Part shown: positions 46,940-54,404 of the stretch, piece by piece
Layout of the letters: each line of letters opens with the position of its first letter
How positions within the stretch are numbered: the first letter of the stretch is position 1
Origin: Pseudomonas sp. ERMR1:02
Lineage (GTDB): Bacteria; Pseudomonadota; Gammaproteobacteria; Pseudomonadales; Pseudomonadaceae
DNA length: 64,000 nt
NCBI RefSeq assembly: GCF_002277815.1
Contig: NZ_NKJI01000012.1
Coordinates: 1-64,000 of the forward strand
Reading direction: 5' to 3'
The notes under the pieces: model-generated
Database searches by the model: none
Told to the model about the DNA's origin: nothing
What the model saw: the letters and a program-made list of their open reading frames with translations, nothing else
Position numbers and translations under genes: made by a program

Positions 46940-47674
46940 ATGCAAAAACGCAATGTTTCTACCGTCTTGAGAGCGCTGCTCGATCAGCACGGGATCTCCC
47001 CCACGGAGCTTCACCGTCGCACCGGCGTGCCTCAATCCACTCTCTCGCGGATTCTCGGCGGGAAGATCGTCGATCCTTCGGATAAACACATTTCGAAGAT
47101 CGCCGAGTACTTCGCCGTGAGCACCGATCAGTTGCGCGGCCGCGCGGATGTCGCGCCGGTTGCCAATACCAGGCGTGATGAGTCGCATTCGGAACTCAAG
47201 GACATAAGTTTGTGGGACGACGATAGGCCAGTCGATGACGACGAGGTGTCGGTCCCCTTTCTTCGCGAGGTTGAATTGGCTGCGGGATCAGGAAGATTCG
47301 TCATCGAAGAGAGTGAGCGCTCTAGCCTGCGCTTCGGCAAGCGAAGCTTGCGTCATAACGGTGTGCAGTTCGACCAGGCAAAATGCGTGACCGTGCGTGG
47401 CAACAGTATGTTGCCGGTACTGCGCGACGGTGCCACGGTCGGGGTCAATGCCGGCAAATGCGGGATTGGCGACATCATTGATGGCGACCTTTATGCAATC
47501 AACCACAACGGCCAGTTGAGGGTTAAACAACTTTATCGCCTGCCTACCGGAATTCGTCTGCGCAGTTTCAACCGCGATGAACACCCGGATGAGGACTACA
47601 GCTTCCAGGAAATGCAGGAAGAGCAAATCGTCATCCTCGGTCACGTCTTCTGGTGGGGCATGTACGCCCGTTAA
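46940..47674 (+). CDS. PrtR-like HTH/S24-peptidase repressor of a tailocin locus
   Basis: LexA/CI-type repressor, 244 residues from ATG 46940 (GTG 46931 is an alternative). An N-terminal HTH at about 6-66 (LRALLDQHGISPTELHRRTG, QSTLSRILGGKI) is followed by a C-terminal S24 self-cleavage domain with Ser156 (VRGNSMLPVLRDG) and Lys196 (QLRVKQLYR). The Ala115-Gly116 bond in ELAAGSG is the likely cut site. Such repressors control phage-tail bacteriocins between mutS and cinA in fluorescent pseudomonads: activated RecA triggers cleavage. Here no tail structural genes follow. recA lies 1.8 kb downstream. Confidence 0.88.
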   Translation: MQKRNVSTVLRALLDQHGISPTELHRRTGVPQSTLSRILGGKIVDPSDKHISKIAEYFAVSTDQLRGRADVAPVANTRRDESHSELKDISLWDDDRPVDDDEVSVPFLREVELAAGSGRFVIEESERSSLRFGKRSLRHNGVQFDQAKCVTVRGNSMLPVLRDGATVGVNAGKCGIGDIIDGDLYAINHNGQLRVKQLYRLPTGIRLRSFNRDEHPDEDYSFQEMQEEQIVILGHVFWWGMYAR

Positions 47675-47693
47675 CCTCCCTCGGTGTCAGATA

Positions 47694-47718
47694 AAACCCG
47701 CCCGCAGGCGGTTTTTTT
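47694..47718 (+). terminator. Terminator after the repressor gene
   Basis: CCGCC-CGCA-GGCGG stem followed by T7, about 20 bases after the stop. Confidence 0.7.
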
Positions 47719-47760
47719 CGCCTGCCAAAAACCCATAGAGTCGTCGTACACGGACTTTTA

Positions 47761-47827
47761 ATGCGCTGATGCATTTTGTTGCGCGATGAAAATGCGTTTA
47801 TGCATGGCTGTCTATGCGTATATGCAT
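47761..47827. promoter_or_regulatory. Three phased ATGC-N6-GCAT sites (predicted repressor operators)
   Basis: ATGCGCTGATGCAT (47761-47774), ATGCGTTTATGCAT (47792-47805) and ATGCGTATATGCAT (47814-47827). Start-to-start spacing is 31 and 22 bases, close to three and two helical turns, so all lie on about one face of the DNA. They are followed by a short ORF with a strong ribosome binding site at 47906, so they probably flank the former tailocin operon promoter. The match with the site before the repressor gene suggests one shared regulator. Confidence 0.6.
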
Positions 47828-47919
47828 GCTCTTGATTCGTACCGCCCAACGAAGCGGCTCAATAAGAATCACGTACACACATATACACAACGCTCACTAA
47901 TCACCCAAGGAGGCGTGAC

Positions 47920-47976
47920 ATGACGTGCAAACAGCAAGCGTTGCTGGAAATTCTTTCACTGGGTTCGACGACATAA
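47920..47976 (+). CDS. 18-codon ORF with strong RBS, possible truncated first gene of the tailocin operon
   Basis: ATG 47920 follows CCAAGGAGGCGTGAC, the best ribosome binding site in the area, and reads MTCKQQALLEILSLGSTT then TAA. It sits where a holin gene opens tailocin operons. It could be the stub of that gene, a leader peptide, or chance. About 140 bases with no recognisable coding content lie between it and the endolysin. Confidence 0.35.
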   Translation: MTCKQQALLEILSLGSTT

Positions 47977-48115
47977 CACTGCGCAACAATTGAAGACGCC
48001 ACCCTTGCTGATAGGGCCTGTAATCTCCGGTGGAACCGGGTTGTCGAGCCATTGGAGGCCTTTGCGCCGCAGACCCAAGCCTGTGAGTTATATCCGTTAA
48101 TTGTTGGAGTGAGCG

Positions 48116-48679
48116 ATGCATCTTACCGAGCAGCAGTTACGCAAGATCTTTCCAGACGCCCGCTCCCAAGCGGGCGTTTTCATTTCTGTTCTCAACGACT
48201 CCATGGCGAACCGCGCCATCAATACGCCCATGCGTATTGCTGCGTTCCTCGCGCAGGTCGGCCATGAGTCGGGGCAGTTGCGATACGTTCGTGAACTAGG
48301 CAGCGATCAATACGTAAGCAAATATGATACCGGTACGCTTGCTGCACGTCTGGGCAACACGCCGGAGCCTGATGGCGATGGGCAACGGTATCGTGGTCGG
48401 GGTCTGATTCAGGTAACTGGTCGCCACAACTATCGCCAATGCAGCCTCGGGCTGTTTGGCGACGAGCGTCTACTTGAATCGCCTGAACTGCTGGAGCAAC
48501 CGCAGTGGGCCGCTGAGTCTGCGGCGTGGTTCTGGGAGTGCAACGGTCTCAATGAACTGGCTGATCGCGATCAGTTCAACAGCATTACCCGTCGCATCAA
48601 TGGCGGTCTGAATGGACTGCAGGATCGCTTGCAGCTCTGGGCGCGGGCGAGGGCAGTGTTATGCCGGTCTTCGGTCTGA
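48116..48679 (+). CDS. GH19-type endolysin (tailocin/phage lytic enzyme)
   Basis: Peptidoglycan hydrolase of the chitinase-19-like lysozyme fold, 187 residues. Glu51 in AQVGHESGQLRYVRE and Glu60 are the likely catalytic pair. RYRGRGLIQVTGRHNYRQCS and QPQWAAESAAWFWECNGLNE are signature blocks. It is the type of enzyme that releases R/F-type tailocins. It has no signal peptide, so it would need a holin, and none was found. Together with the upstream repressor it is the only recognisable part of the mutS-cinA tailocin locus left here. The RBS (TTGGAGTGAGCG) is good, so expression is possible. Confidence 0.88.
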   Translation: MHLTEQQLRKIFPDARSQAGVFISVLNDSMANRAINTPMRIAAFLAQVGHESGQLRYVRELGSDQYVSKYDTGTLAARLGNTPEPDGDGQRYRGRGLIQVTGRHNYRQCSLGLFGDERLLESPELLEQPQWAAESAAWFWECNGLNELADRDQFNSITRRINGGLNGLQDRLQLWARARAVLCRSSV

Positions 48680-48844
48680 TTTCAGCGGTGCTCCACGAAT
48701 TATTGCCATCACCGATGCGGGCGACAGTGGGTGGATTGCCTGCAGGCCTGTCAGGCCTATCATCCGCTAACATCTTGATCGACCCTGTAACTTGCAAGCG
48801 TGATGCGCTCGTGTACGGTAGGTCTCATTCCGCCTCAACAGGAG

Positions 48845-49351
48845 ATGACCGTGAAAGTAATCACCCAGCTGGCCGCTGACCTTGGCAGGCACTTGCAGAT
48901 TCTCAACGCCCATGTCTCCACGGCGGAGTCCTGTACCGGTGGCGGGATCGCCGAGGCAATTACCCGTATCCCCGGCAGTTCGGCGTGGTTCGAGGCCGGC
49001 TATGTCACTTACTCCAATCTACAGAAGAACCTGCAGTTGAATGTACCTGTGGAGTTGTTTACCACGGTGGGGGCGGTCAGTCGTGAGGTGGTCGAGGCGA
49101 TGGCTAGAGGCGCCCAGGACAAAAGTCGTGCGTTTTTTGCCGTGGCGGTCAGTGGCGTGGCTGGGCCGGACGGTGGTTCGCCGAGCAAACCGGTAGGTAC
49201 GGTGTGGCTGGCCTGGGGCGTGGGTGAGCGGGTGTTCAGCGAGTTGCAGCACTTTCCCGGTGACCGCGACGAGGTCCGCCGACAAACGGTGAAGGCCGCG
49301 CTAGAGGGGCTGCTGCGCCATGCCGCGGCAGAAATCGCAAATGAGGGGTAG
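48845..49351 (+). CDS. pncC: Nicotinamide-nucleotide amidase (CinA C-terminal domain)
   Basis: Stand-alone CinA/PncC domain of 168 residues, which deamidates nicotinamide mononucleotide in the pyridine nucleotide cycle. STAESCTGGGIAEAITRIPG and VAVSGVAGPDGGSPSKPVGT are the family motifs. The ATG at 48845 follows AACAGGAG. It marks the right boundary of the tailocin hotspot and precedes recA, as in other Pseudomonas; often annotated cinA. Confidence 0.93.
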   Translation: MTVKVITQLAADLGRHLQILNAHVSTAESCTGGGIAEAITRIPGSSAWFEAGYVTYSNLQKNLQLNVPVELFTTVGAVSREVVEAMARGAQDKSRAFFAVAVSGVAGPDGGSPSKPVGTVWLAWGVGERVFSELQHFPGDRDEVRRQTVKAALEGLLRHAAAEIANEG

Positions 49352-49378
49352 GCGATCCTCAACCGCTGTGGAATAATA

Positions 49379-49394
49379 CTGTCTACTTATACAG
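49379..49394. promoter_or_regulatory. LexA (SOS) box of recA
   Basis: CTGTCTACTTATACAG matches the CTGT-N8-ACAG consensus, 41 bases before the recA start. Confidence 0.9.
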
Positions 49395-49434
49395 GTGTTG
49401 GCCGTCAGGCCTTATTGATTACGTGAGGACTTTA

Positions 49435-50493
49435 ATGGACGACAACAAGAAGAAAGCCTTGGCTGCGGCCCTGGGTCAGATCGAACGTCAATTCGGCAAG
49501 GGTGCCGTCATGCGTATGGGCGATCAGGACCGTCAGGCGATTCCGGCCATCTCCACTGGCTCTCTGGGTCTGGACATCGCACTGGGCATTGGCGGTCTGC
49601 CAAAAGGCCGTATTGTTGAAATCTACGGTCCTGAGTCTTCCGGTAAAACCACTCTGACATTGTCCGTGATCGCCCAGGCTCAAAAAGCCGGCGCGACCTG
49701 CGCATTCGTCGATGCCGAACACGCCCTTGACCCTGAATACGCCGGCAAGCTGGGCGTCAACGTCGACGACCTGCTGGTATCCCAGCCGGACACCGGCGAG
49801 CAAGCCCTGGAAATCACCGACATGCTGGTGCGTTCCAACGCGGTTGACGTGATCATCGTCGACTCCGTGGCGGCTCTGGTGCCAAAGGCTGAAATCGAAG
49901 GCGAAATGGGTGACATGCACGTGGGCCTGCAAGCCCGATTGATGTCCCAGGCGCTGCGTAAAATCACCGGTAACATCAAGAACGCCAACTGCCTGGTGAT
50001 CTTCATCAACCAGATCCGTATGAAAATCGGTGTGATGTTCGGCAGCCCGGAAACCACCACTGGTGGTAACGCGCTGAAGTTCTACGCATCGGTTCGTCTG
50101 GACATCCGCCGTACTGGCGCGGTGAAAGAAGGTGATGAAGTCGTCGGCAGCGAAACCCGCGTCAAGGTTGTGAAGAACAAGGTAGCTTCGCCTTTCCGTC
50201 AGGCAGAGTTCCAGATTCTTTATGGCAAGGGCATCTACCTCAATGGCGAGATGATTGACCTGGGCGTTCTGCACGGCTTCGTCGAGAAATCCGGTGCCTG
50301 GTATGCCTACAACGGCACCAAGATCGGTCAGGGCAAGGCCAACTCAGCCAAGTTCCTGGCGGACAACCCGGAAATCGCCGCAACGCTGGAGAAGCAGCTG
50401 CGTGACAAGTTGCTGACTCCGTCAGTGATCGCGGACTCCAAGGCCTCTGCCGTCAAAGAGACCGAAGACGATTTGGCTGACGCTGATATCTGA
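49435..50493 (+). CDS. recA: Recombinase A
   Basis: Strand-exchange and SOS co-protease protein, 352 residues. Walker A GPESSGKT at 65-72; VDAEHALDPEYAGKLGVNVD, IIVDSVAALVPKAEIEGEMG and FINQIRMKIGVMFGSPETTT are conserved blocks. Acidic C-terminus (ETEDDLADADI). It has a LexA box upstream and recX nine bases downstream. Its filament would also trigger the nearby S24 repressor. Confidence 0.98.
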   Translation: MDDNKKKALAAALGQIERQFGKGAVMRMGDQDRQAIPAISTGSLGLDIALGIGGLPKGRIVEIYGPESSGKTTLTLSVIAQAQKAGATCAFVDAEHALDPEYAGKLGVNVDDLLVSQPDTGEQALEITDMLVRSNAVDVIIVDSVAALVPKAEIEGEMGDMHVGLQARLMSQALRKITGNIKNANCLVIFINQIRMKIGVMFGSPETTTGGNALKFYASVRLDIRRTGAVKEGDEVVGSETRVKVVKNKVASPFRQAEFQILYGKGIYLNGEMIDLGVLHGFVEKSGAWYAYNGTKIGQGKANSAKFLADNPEIAATLEKQLRDKLLTPSVIADSKASAVKETEDDLADADI

Positions 50494-50501
50494 TTGCTCC
50501 G

Positions 50502-50972
50502 ATGACGACCGCCGTACTCGATACACTCGTCGCGGTGCGGCGAACCGCAATGGACCTGCTCGCGCGACGCGAGCACGGTCGAGTCGAGCTGACGCGTAAA
50601 CTGCGTCAGCGCGGCGCTCTCCCCGAAATGATCGAAGTAGCACTCGACCGATTGACAGAAGAGGGCTTGCTCTCCGAATCCCGTTACCTCGAAAGCTTCG
50701 TTTCCTACCGTTCCCGTTCCGGTTATGGCCCTTTGCGCATTCGCGAAGAGTTGAGCCAGCGCGGTCTGCAGCGTAGCGATATCGATCTCGCCTTGCGCGA
50801 GAGCGGGATCGACTGGCAGGTACAGCTGGAAGACACCTGGCGGCGCAAGTTCTCCGGGCAACTCCCGATAGAAGCACGGGAACGCGCCAAGCAAGGCAGG
50901 TTCCTGGCATATCGGGGATATTCCATGGAAATGATCAGCCGCTTGTTCAGTGGCCGAGGGATGGACGATTGA
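50502..50972 (+). CDS. recX: RecA regulatory protein RecX
   Basis: Inhibits RecA filament extension. 156 residues of three-helix repeats: LLARREHGRVELTRKLRQRG, LSESRYLESFVSYRSRSGYG, and AKQGRFLAYRGYSMEMISRL. Co-transcribed with recA and closed by a strong terminator. Confidence 0.94.
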   Translation: MTTAVLDTLVAVRRTAMDLLARREHGRVELTRKLRQRGALPEMIEVALDRLTEEGLLSESRYLESFVSYRSRSGYGPLRIREELSQRGLQRSDIDLALRESGIDWQVQLEDTWRRKFSGQLPIEARERAKQGRFLAYRGYSMEMISRLFSGRGMDD

Positions 50973-50976
50973 CTGA

Positions 50977-51012
50977 AACGGCTCGCTATTTCGATAGCGG
51001 GCCGTTTTTTTT
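50977..51012 (+). terminator. recA-recX terminator
   Basis: AAACGGCTCGCTAT and ATAGCGGGCCGTTT arms around TTCG, followed by a T8 run. It may also end the convergent LOG gene. Confidence 0.85.
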
Positions 51013-51015
51013 GCC

Positions 51016-52134
51016 TCAAGTAACCTTTGAGGGTTCCCGCGTGCGTTGCTGTGCCTGAGGCTTGGGTTGCGCCCAGTTTTCCGGCAGGTTGATGTAATCC
51101 ACCAGCTCTCGCAACCGGCCATGGTCACGGGCGTTGAAGTTGAAGGCCAGTCGAGCCAAATGGCTGAACTGCGCTTCATCGTGCTCTTCGCCGCTATATG
51201 CATGCTGGTGAAAATGATCGCTCAGGCACAGGTCCGCGAATGCCTCCTGCATCTGTTCGAGTGCCCGGTCACTGAGCTTGTGGTTCATGCGAATCACGAA
51301 CTGATGCTTGAGCCAGCGGCTGGAGTGGAAGTTGCTGTAAAACTGGTTGATGTGTTCGACGGCTTCCTCGGCGCTGTAGACCAGTCTCACCAGTTTCATG
51401 TCGGTAGGCAGGATATAACGATTTTCCTCCAGTTGCTGGTGGATGAAGTCCAGCGCCCCTTGCCAGAACCTGCCACCCGGCGCGTCCAGTAGCACTACCG
51501 GCACCAGCGGGCTTTTGCCGGTCTGGATCAGTGTCAGCACCTCCAGCGCTTCATCCAGGGTGCCGAAGCCGCCAGGACACAGCACCAGTGCATCGGCCTC
51601 CTTGACGAAGAACAGCTTGCGGGTGAAGAAGAAGTGGAAGGGCAGCAGGTTGGTTGTGCCGTTGACGGTGGGATTGGCGTGCTGCTCGAAGGGCAAGGTG
51701 ATGTTGAAGCCCAGACTGTGTGTCAGGCCGGCACCTTCGTGGGCTGCAGCCATGATCCCGCCACCGGCACCGGTGATGACCATCATGTCCGAGCGTGCCA
51801 GCGCGGCACCGAGCTCCCGGGCCAGCGCGTACAGCGGATGTTCTATCGGTGTGCGGGCCGAGCCGAACACGGTGACTTTGCGTCGGCCCTTGAACTGTTC
51901 CAGCACCCGAAACGCGTGCTCCAGTTCGCGCAGGGCTTGAAGGGTGATCTTGGCATTCCAGCGATTGTGGTCTTCCTGGGCCATGCGCAGCACGGTCAGG
52001 ATCATGTCGCGGTAGATGGGTATGTTCGGGCTGTTGGGTGAAATCAGATTGAGTTGTTCTTCGACCTTGCTGATGAGGTCGTGGCCGCTTTCTTGAAAAT
52101 GACGGCTCAGGAGGTCATTCGGTTGGTAAGGCAT
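51016..52134 (-). CDS. LOG-family Rossmann protein (TIGR00730; PpnN-like nucleosidase)
   Basis: 372 residues. The lysine-decarboxylase-like fold carries VTVFGSARTPIEHPLYALAR, TGAGGGIMAAAHEGAG and the PGGFGTLDE motif (187-195), which in this family binds nucleotide phosphate-ribose; members split nucleoside 5'-monophosphates. The extra N- and C-terminal helices (DHNRWNAKITLQALRELEHA; SRWLKHQFVIRMNHKLSDRA) mark the long bacterial form. Not a cytokinin enzyme by any direct evidence here. RBS AAGGAGAAGTTGA precedes the start, and four hairpins lie in its upstream region. Confidence 0.85.
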   Translation of the reverse strand: MPYQPNDLLSRHFQESGHDLISKVEEQLNLISPNSPNIPIYRDMILTVLRMAQEDHNRWNAKITLQALRELEHAFRVLEQFKGRRKVTVFGSARTPIEHPLYALARELGAALARSDMMVITGAGGGIMAAAHEGAGLTHSLGFNITLPFEQHANPTVNGTTNLLPFHFFFTRKLFFVKEADALVLCPGGFGTLDEALEVLTLIQTGKSPLVPVVLLDAPGGRFWQGALDFIHQQLEENRYILPTDMKLVRLVYSAEEAVEHINQFYSNFHSSRWLKHQFVIRMNHKLSDRALEQMQEAFADLCLSDHFHQHAYSGEEHDEAQFSHLARLAFNFNARDHGRLRELVDYINLPENWAQPKPQAQQRTREPSKVT

Positions 52135-52616
52135 TCAACTTCTCCTTCTGCACAGAACCCTCGGCTTCGACAACGCATTCGTCGACGCCACGACACTTCA
52201 TGTGTCGCTGTCTGCCCAAGCCCATGCCTGGGCGATCCACTTGACCCGAATGGTCATCGGGTCATCCATACAGGCTCTGTTTTTCCCTTGGATGAAAGAA
52301 ACGTTCGCACAACACAAGCGTAACGGGCAGCCCCTTTCCTGCCCTGAAAAGTTAACGTGGATACACTGAAATTTAGACCCTTACAGTGATTTGCGCTGCC
52401 TTGATCATTGCGCCGCAATTTTTTTCATGGCAACCGCTTATTGATGATTTGCAAAGTGATTTCACCGCCCGTCTGAACTTGTGCCGGGTGTTCTGTACTC
52501 TGATTTACTAAGTTACAGGTGTCATACGACAGCTTTGCGTCAAAGGCAGGGCGCACGGTACAAGCGGTAGAAGGATTTATCGCTCCATAAGAGCGAGGTG
52601 CAAGGAGGCGGGAGTC
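52135..52616. other. Intergenic region with four hairpins
   Basis: No supported gene in about 480 bases. The left part holds TCGAC-N9-GTCGA (52167-52185), CGACAC-N5-GTGTCG (52191-52207), GCCCA-N10-TGGGC (52214-52233) and TGACCCGA-N7-TCGGGTCA (52242-52264). The right part is AT-rich and probably carries the promoter of the small gene at 52617. The hairpin block could be the 5' leader of the LOG gene or an unannotated small RNA. Confidence 0.4.
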
Positions 52617-52817
52617 ATGGCCAGAGTCATTCTGGAAATAGAGATCGATACGCAACTGTATCGATTGCTGAAGTCATCAGCCGAGACCAATCATTTGAGT
52701 CTCGAAGAGGAGTGCTGCCGACGACTGGAGGGAGCAGATCGGCGCTCGCGTTACTTGCAGGCACTGTTGGCAGATCTGCGCGCCGAGGATGAACAGCGGC
52801 GCGCCAAATCCAGATAG
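52617..52817 (+). CDS. Small hypothetical protein, 66 residues
   Basis: Starts after CAAGGAGGCGGGAGTC, a strong ribosome binding site. MARVILEIEIDTQLYRLLKS, then LSLEEECCRRLEGADRRSRY, then a very charged tail. The beta-strand-then-two-helices pattern resembles a ribbon-helix-helix DNA-binding protein, but no family was recognised. Its stop touches that of the next gene on the other strand (52817/52818). No toxin partner lies beside it. Confidence 0.65.
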   Translation: MARVILEIEIDTQLYRLLKSSAETNHLSLEEECCRRLEGADRRSRYLQALLADLRAEDEQRRAKSR

Positions 52818-53243
52818 TTACTTCTTCTTCGCCGGTGTGACTTTCGGGCAATCCGATTCCTGGAAGCTTGCTGAGCCGACTGGGCGATTGGTTTTGACCT
52901 CGGTAAAGTCGTAACGCATGACCGCGCCCTTCTTCATCAGCTTGCGAAACCCTTCGTTTCTGCATACGGAGGCACCCAGCTGGAAGTACACCGCTTTCGG
53001 ATCTTCGCGCATCTTCTGCGCGTGGCTGCTCTGCACGCTCAGGTGGTTGATCAGCACGTTGCCTTCGGCGGTGTAGCCTTGGTCAAGAATGTCTTCGTTG
53101 ATCGCCCGTGGCGTGCCGACGCTGCTTTGTTCGGCGACATTTCGCAGCTCTCTGTTCAGATTCTGCTCACTCAGGGACGCAGCCTGAGCGTTGAAGGACG
53201 ACGCCAGCAGAATGGCAGCGGTGGGAACGATAAGGCGCAGCAT
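52818..53243 (-). CDS. PA3611-family secreted protein
   Basis: 141 residues with a signal peptide ending in NAQA (about residue 21). The mature part contains VYFQLGASVCRNEGFRKLMK and GSASFQESDC with two cysteines that may pair. It resembles the quorum-sensing-regulated virulence factor family typified by P. aeruginosa PA3611; function unknown. The ATG at 53243 is used because the signal peptide starts there; the frame stays open upstream only as antisense of the DTW gene. A good RBS (CAGGAGAGTTTC) precedes it. Confidence 0.8.
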   Translation of the reverse strand: MLRLIVPTAAILLASSFNAQAASLSEQNLNRELRNVAEQSSVGTPRAINEDILDQGYTAEGNVLINHLSVQSSHAQKMREDPKAVYFQLGASVCRNEGFRKLMKKGAVMRYDFTEVKTNRPVGSASFQESDCPKVTPAKKK

Positions 53244-53429
53244 GAAACTCTCCTGGTTCAGTGACTGGTGGTTCGACCTGTCACGTGACTGTGCGTTCAG
53301 TGGCGGCGAATTATAGGGGAGCCTGTCTGGACGGTACAGGCTTGCGCCGGCCGCTCTGGTAAACTGCCGGTCTTTATTGCCCTGAGTGCTATTCGTGTCG
53401 AGTTTCCCTGTTTGCCGGTGTTGCCCACG

Positions 53430-54173
53430 ATGAACCATGCCCCCAATGCCGTAGCCCGCCTGCGCGATCAACGCGAAGACGAAGGTATCAAGCCGATTCA
53501 GGCCCGAGGCTGGCGCGCAACCCGTTGCCGTGCCTGCCGTGTGATCGAGAGCCATTGTCTGTGCGCTTGGCGTCCGCAGGTCGAGACCCGATCCGGGGTG
53601 TGCCTGATCATGACCAGCAAGGAGGTGTTCAAGCCAAGCAATACCGGCTGGCTGATCGCCGATGTGGTGCGCGATAACTACGCGTTCATCTGGTCGCGGA
53701 CCGAAATTGATCAGCAGTTGCTGGCGTTGTTGTCCGATCCGCAATGGCAACCCTATCTGGTATTTCCGGGCGAATATGTCGAGCCTGAGCGGGTGACCCA
53801 CAGTGTGGCGCTTGATAGCGCCAGGCGACCGCTGTTCATTTTGCTGGACGCGACCTGGACCGAAGCCCGCAAGATATTCCGCAAAAGCCCTTATTTTGAC
53901 GCATTGCCGATCCTTAGCCTGCTGCCTGAAAAACTCTCTCGCTATCAATTGCGTCGATCTACCCGCAGCGAACACCTGTGCACCGCGGAAGTCGCGGCGC
54001 TGTGCCTTGATCTGGCGGGCGATGTGCAGGCGGCGTCGGCACTGGATGCCTATTTCGATGTGTTCAGCCAACATTATCTCGGCGCTAAACGACAACTTGA
54101 AATGAACGTTGAAACACCCGCACATGCCGAGTTGCTGCCATTTGTACAGAATACTGCCTCTGTTATCTGCTGA
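53430..54173 (+). CDS. DTW-domain protein, tRNA-uridine aminocarboxypropyltransferase-like
   Basis: 247 residues from ATG 53430. The cysteine cluster RCRACRVIESHCLCAW near the N-terminus and LLDATWTEARKIFRKSPYFD (the DTW/DATW motif) with YQLRRSTRSEHLCTAEVAAL mark the TapT/DTWD family, which adds the acp3 group from S-adenosylmethionine to tRNA uridine. The exact site is not known from sequence. A TTG at 53412 would add six residues. No strong ribosome binding site is seen, so the start is uncertain. Confidence 0.82.
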   Translation: MNHAPNAVARLRDQREDEGIKPIQARGWRATRCRACRVIESHCLCAWRPQVETRSGVCLIMTSKEVFKPSNTGWLIADVVRDNYAFIWSRTEIDQQLLALLSDPQWQPYLVFPGEYVEPERVTHSVALDSARRPLFILLDATWTEARKIFRKSPYFDALPILSLLPEKLSRYQLRRSTRSEHLCTAEVAALCLDLAGDVQAASALDAYFDVFSQHYLGAKRQLEMNVETPAHAELLPFVQNTASVIC

Positions 54174-54288
54174 TTGTTGTCCATACTGCAAAGAACTGTA
54201 GTGGCCACGTGGCTTGACCCCCTGGCTTCGCTGGGCATGCTTGGCGCCGATCAGGGCGCGGCCGAAGTTTGATACGCCGTCTTCTTAT

Positions 54289-54328
54289 GTGAATAGCTAC
54301 GTAAATAGCTACGTGAATACTCACGTAT
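54289..54328. repeat. Three 12-base tandem repeats and an inverted repeat before erdR
   Basis: GTGAATAGCTAC, GTAAATAGCTAC and GTGAATACTCAC follow one another exactly (54289-54324). The last overlaps TACGTGA-ATAC-TCACGTA (54311-54328), a perfect 7-base inverted repeat. They lie about 80 bases before the response-regulator start and may be a protein-binding array. Confidence 0.6.
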
Positions 54329-54404
54329 TGGCGTTGAACGTGCCCCGTAGGTGCAGCTCCGTGGCTGTACCTCGAGTTGTTTGAAAAACAGGATCATTTG
54401 AAAA

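Noticed and set aside
47675..48115. PrtN P-boxes before the endolysin
   Set aside because: No series of ATTG-N-GT boxes was found; the ATGC-N6-GCAT sites are the only repeated motif.
48661..48879. 72-codon frame between the endolysin and pncC
   Set aside because: It overlaps the pncC ribosome binding site and start, has no ribosome binding site of its own and no recognisable motif.
53244..54191. N-terminal extension of the PA3611-type gene to 457 codons
   Set aside because: The extension is antisense to the DTW gene; the signal peptide begins at 53243.
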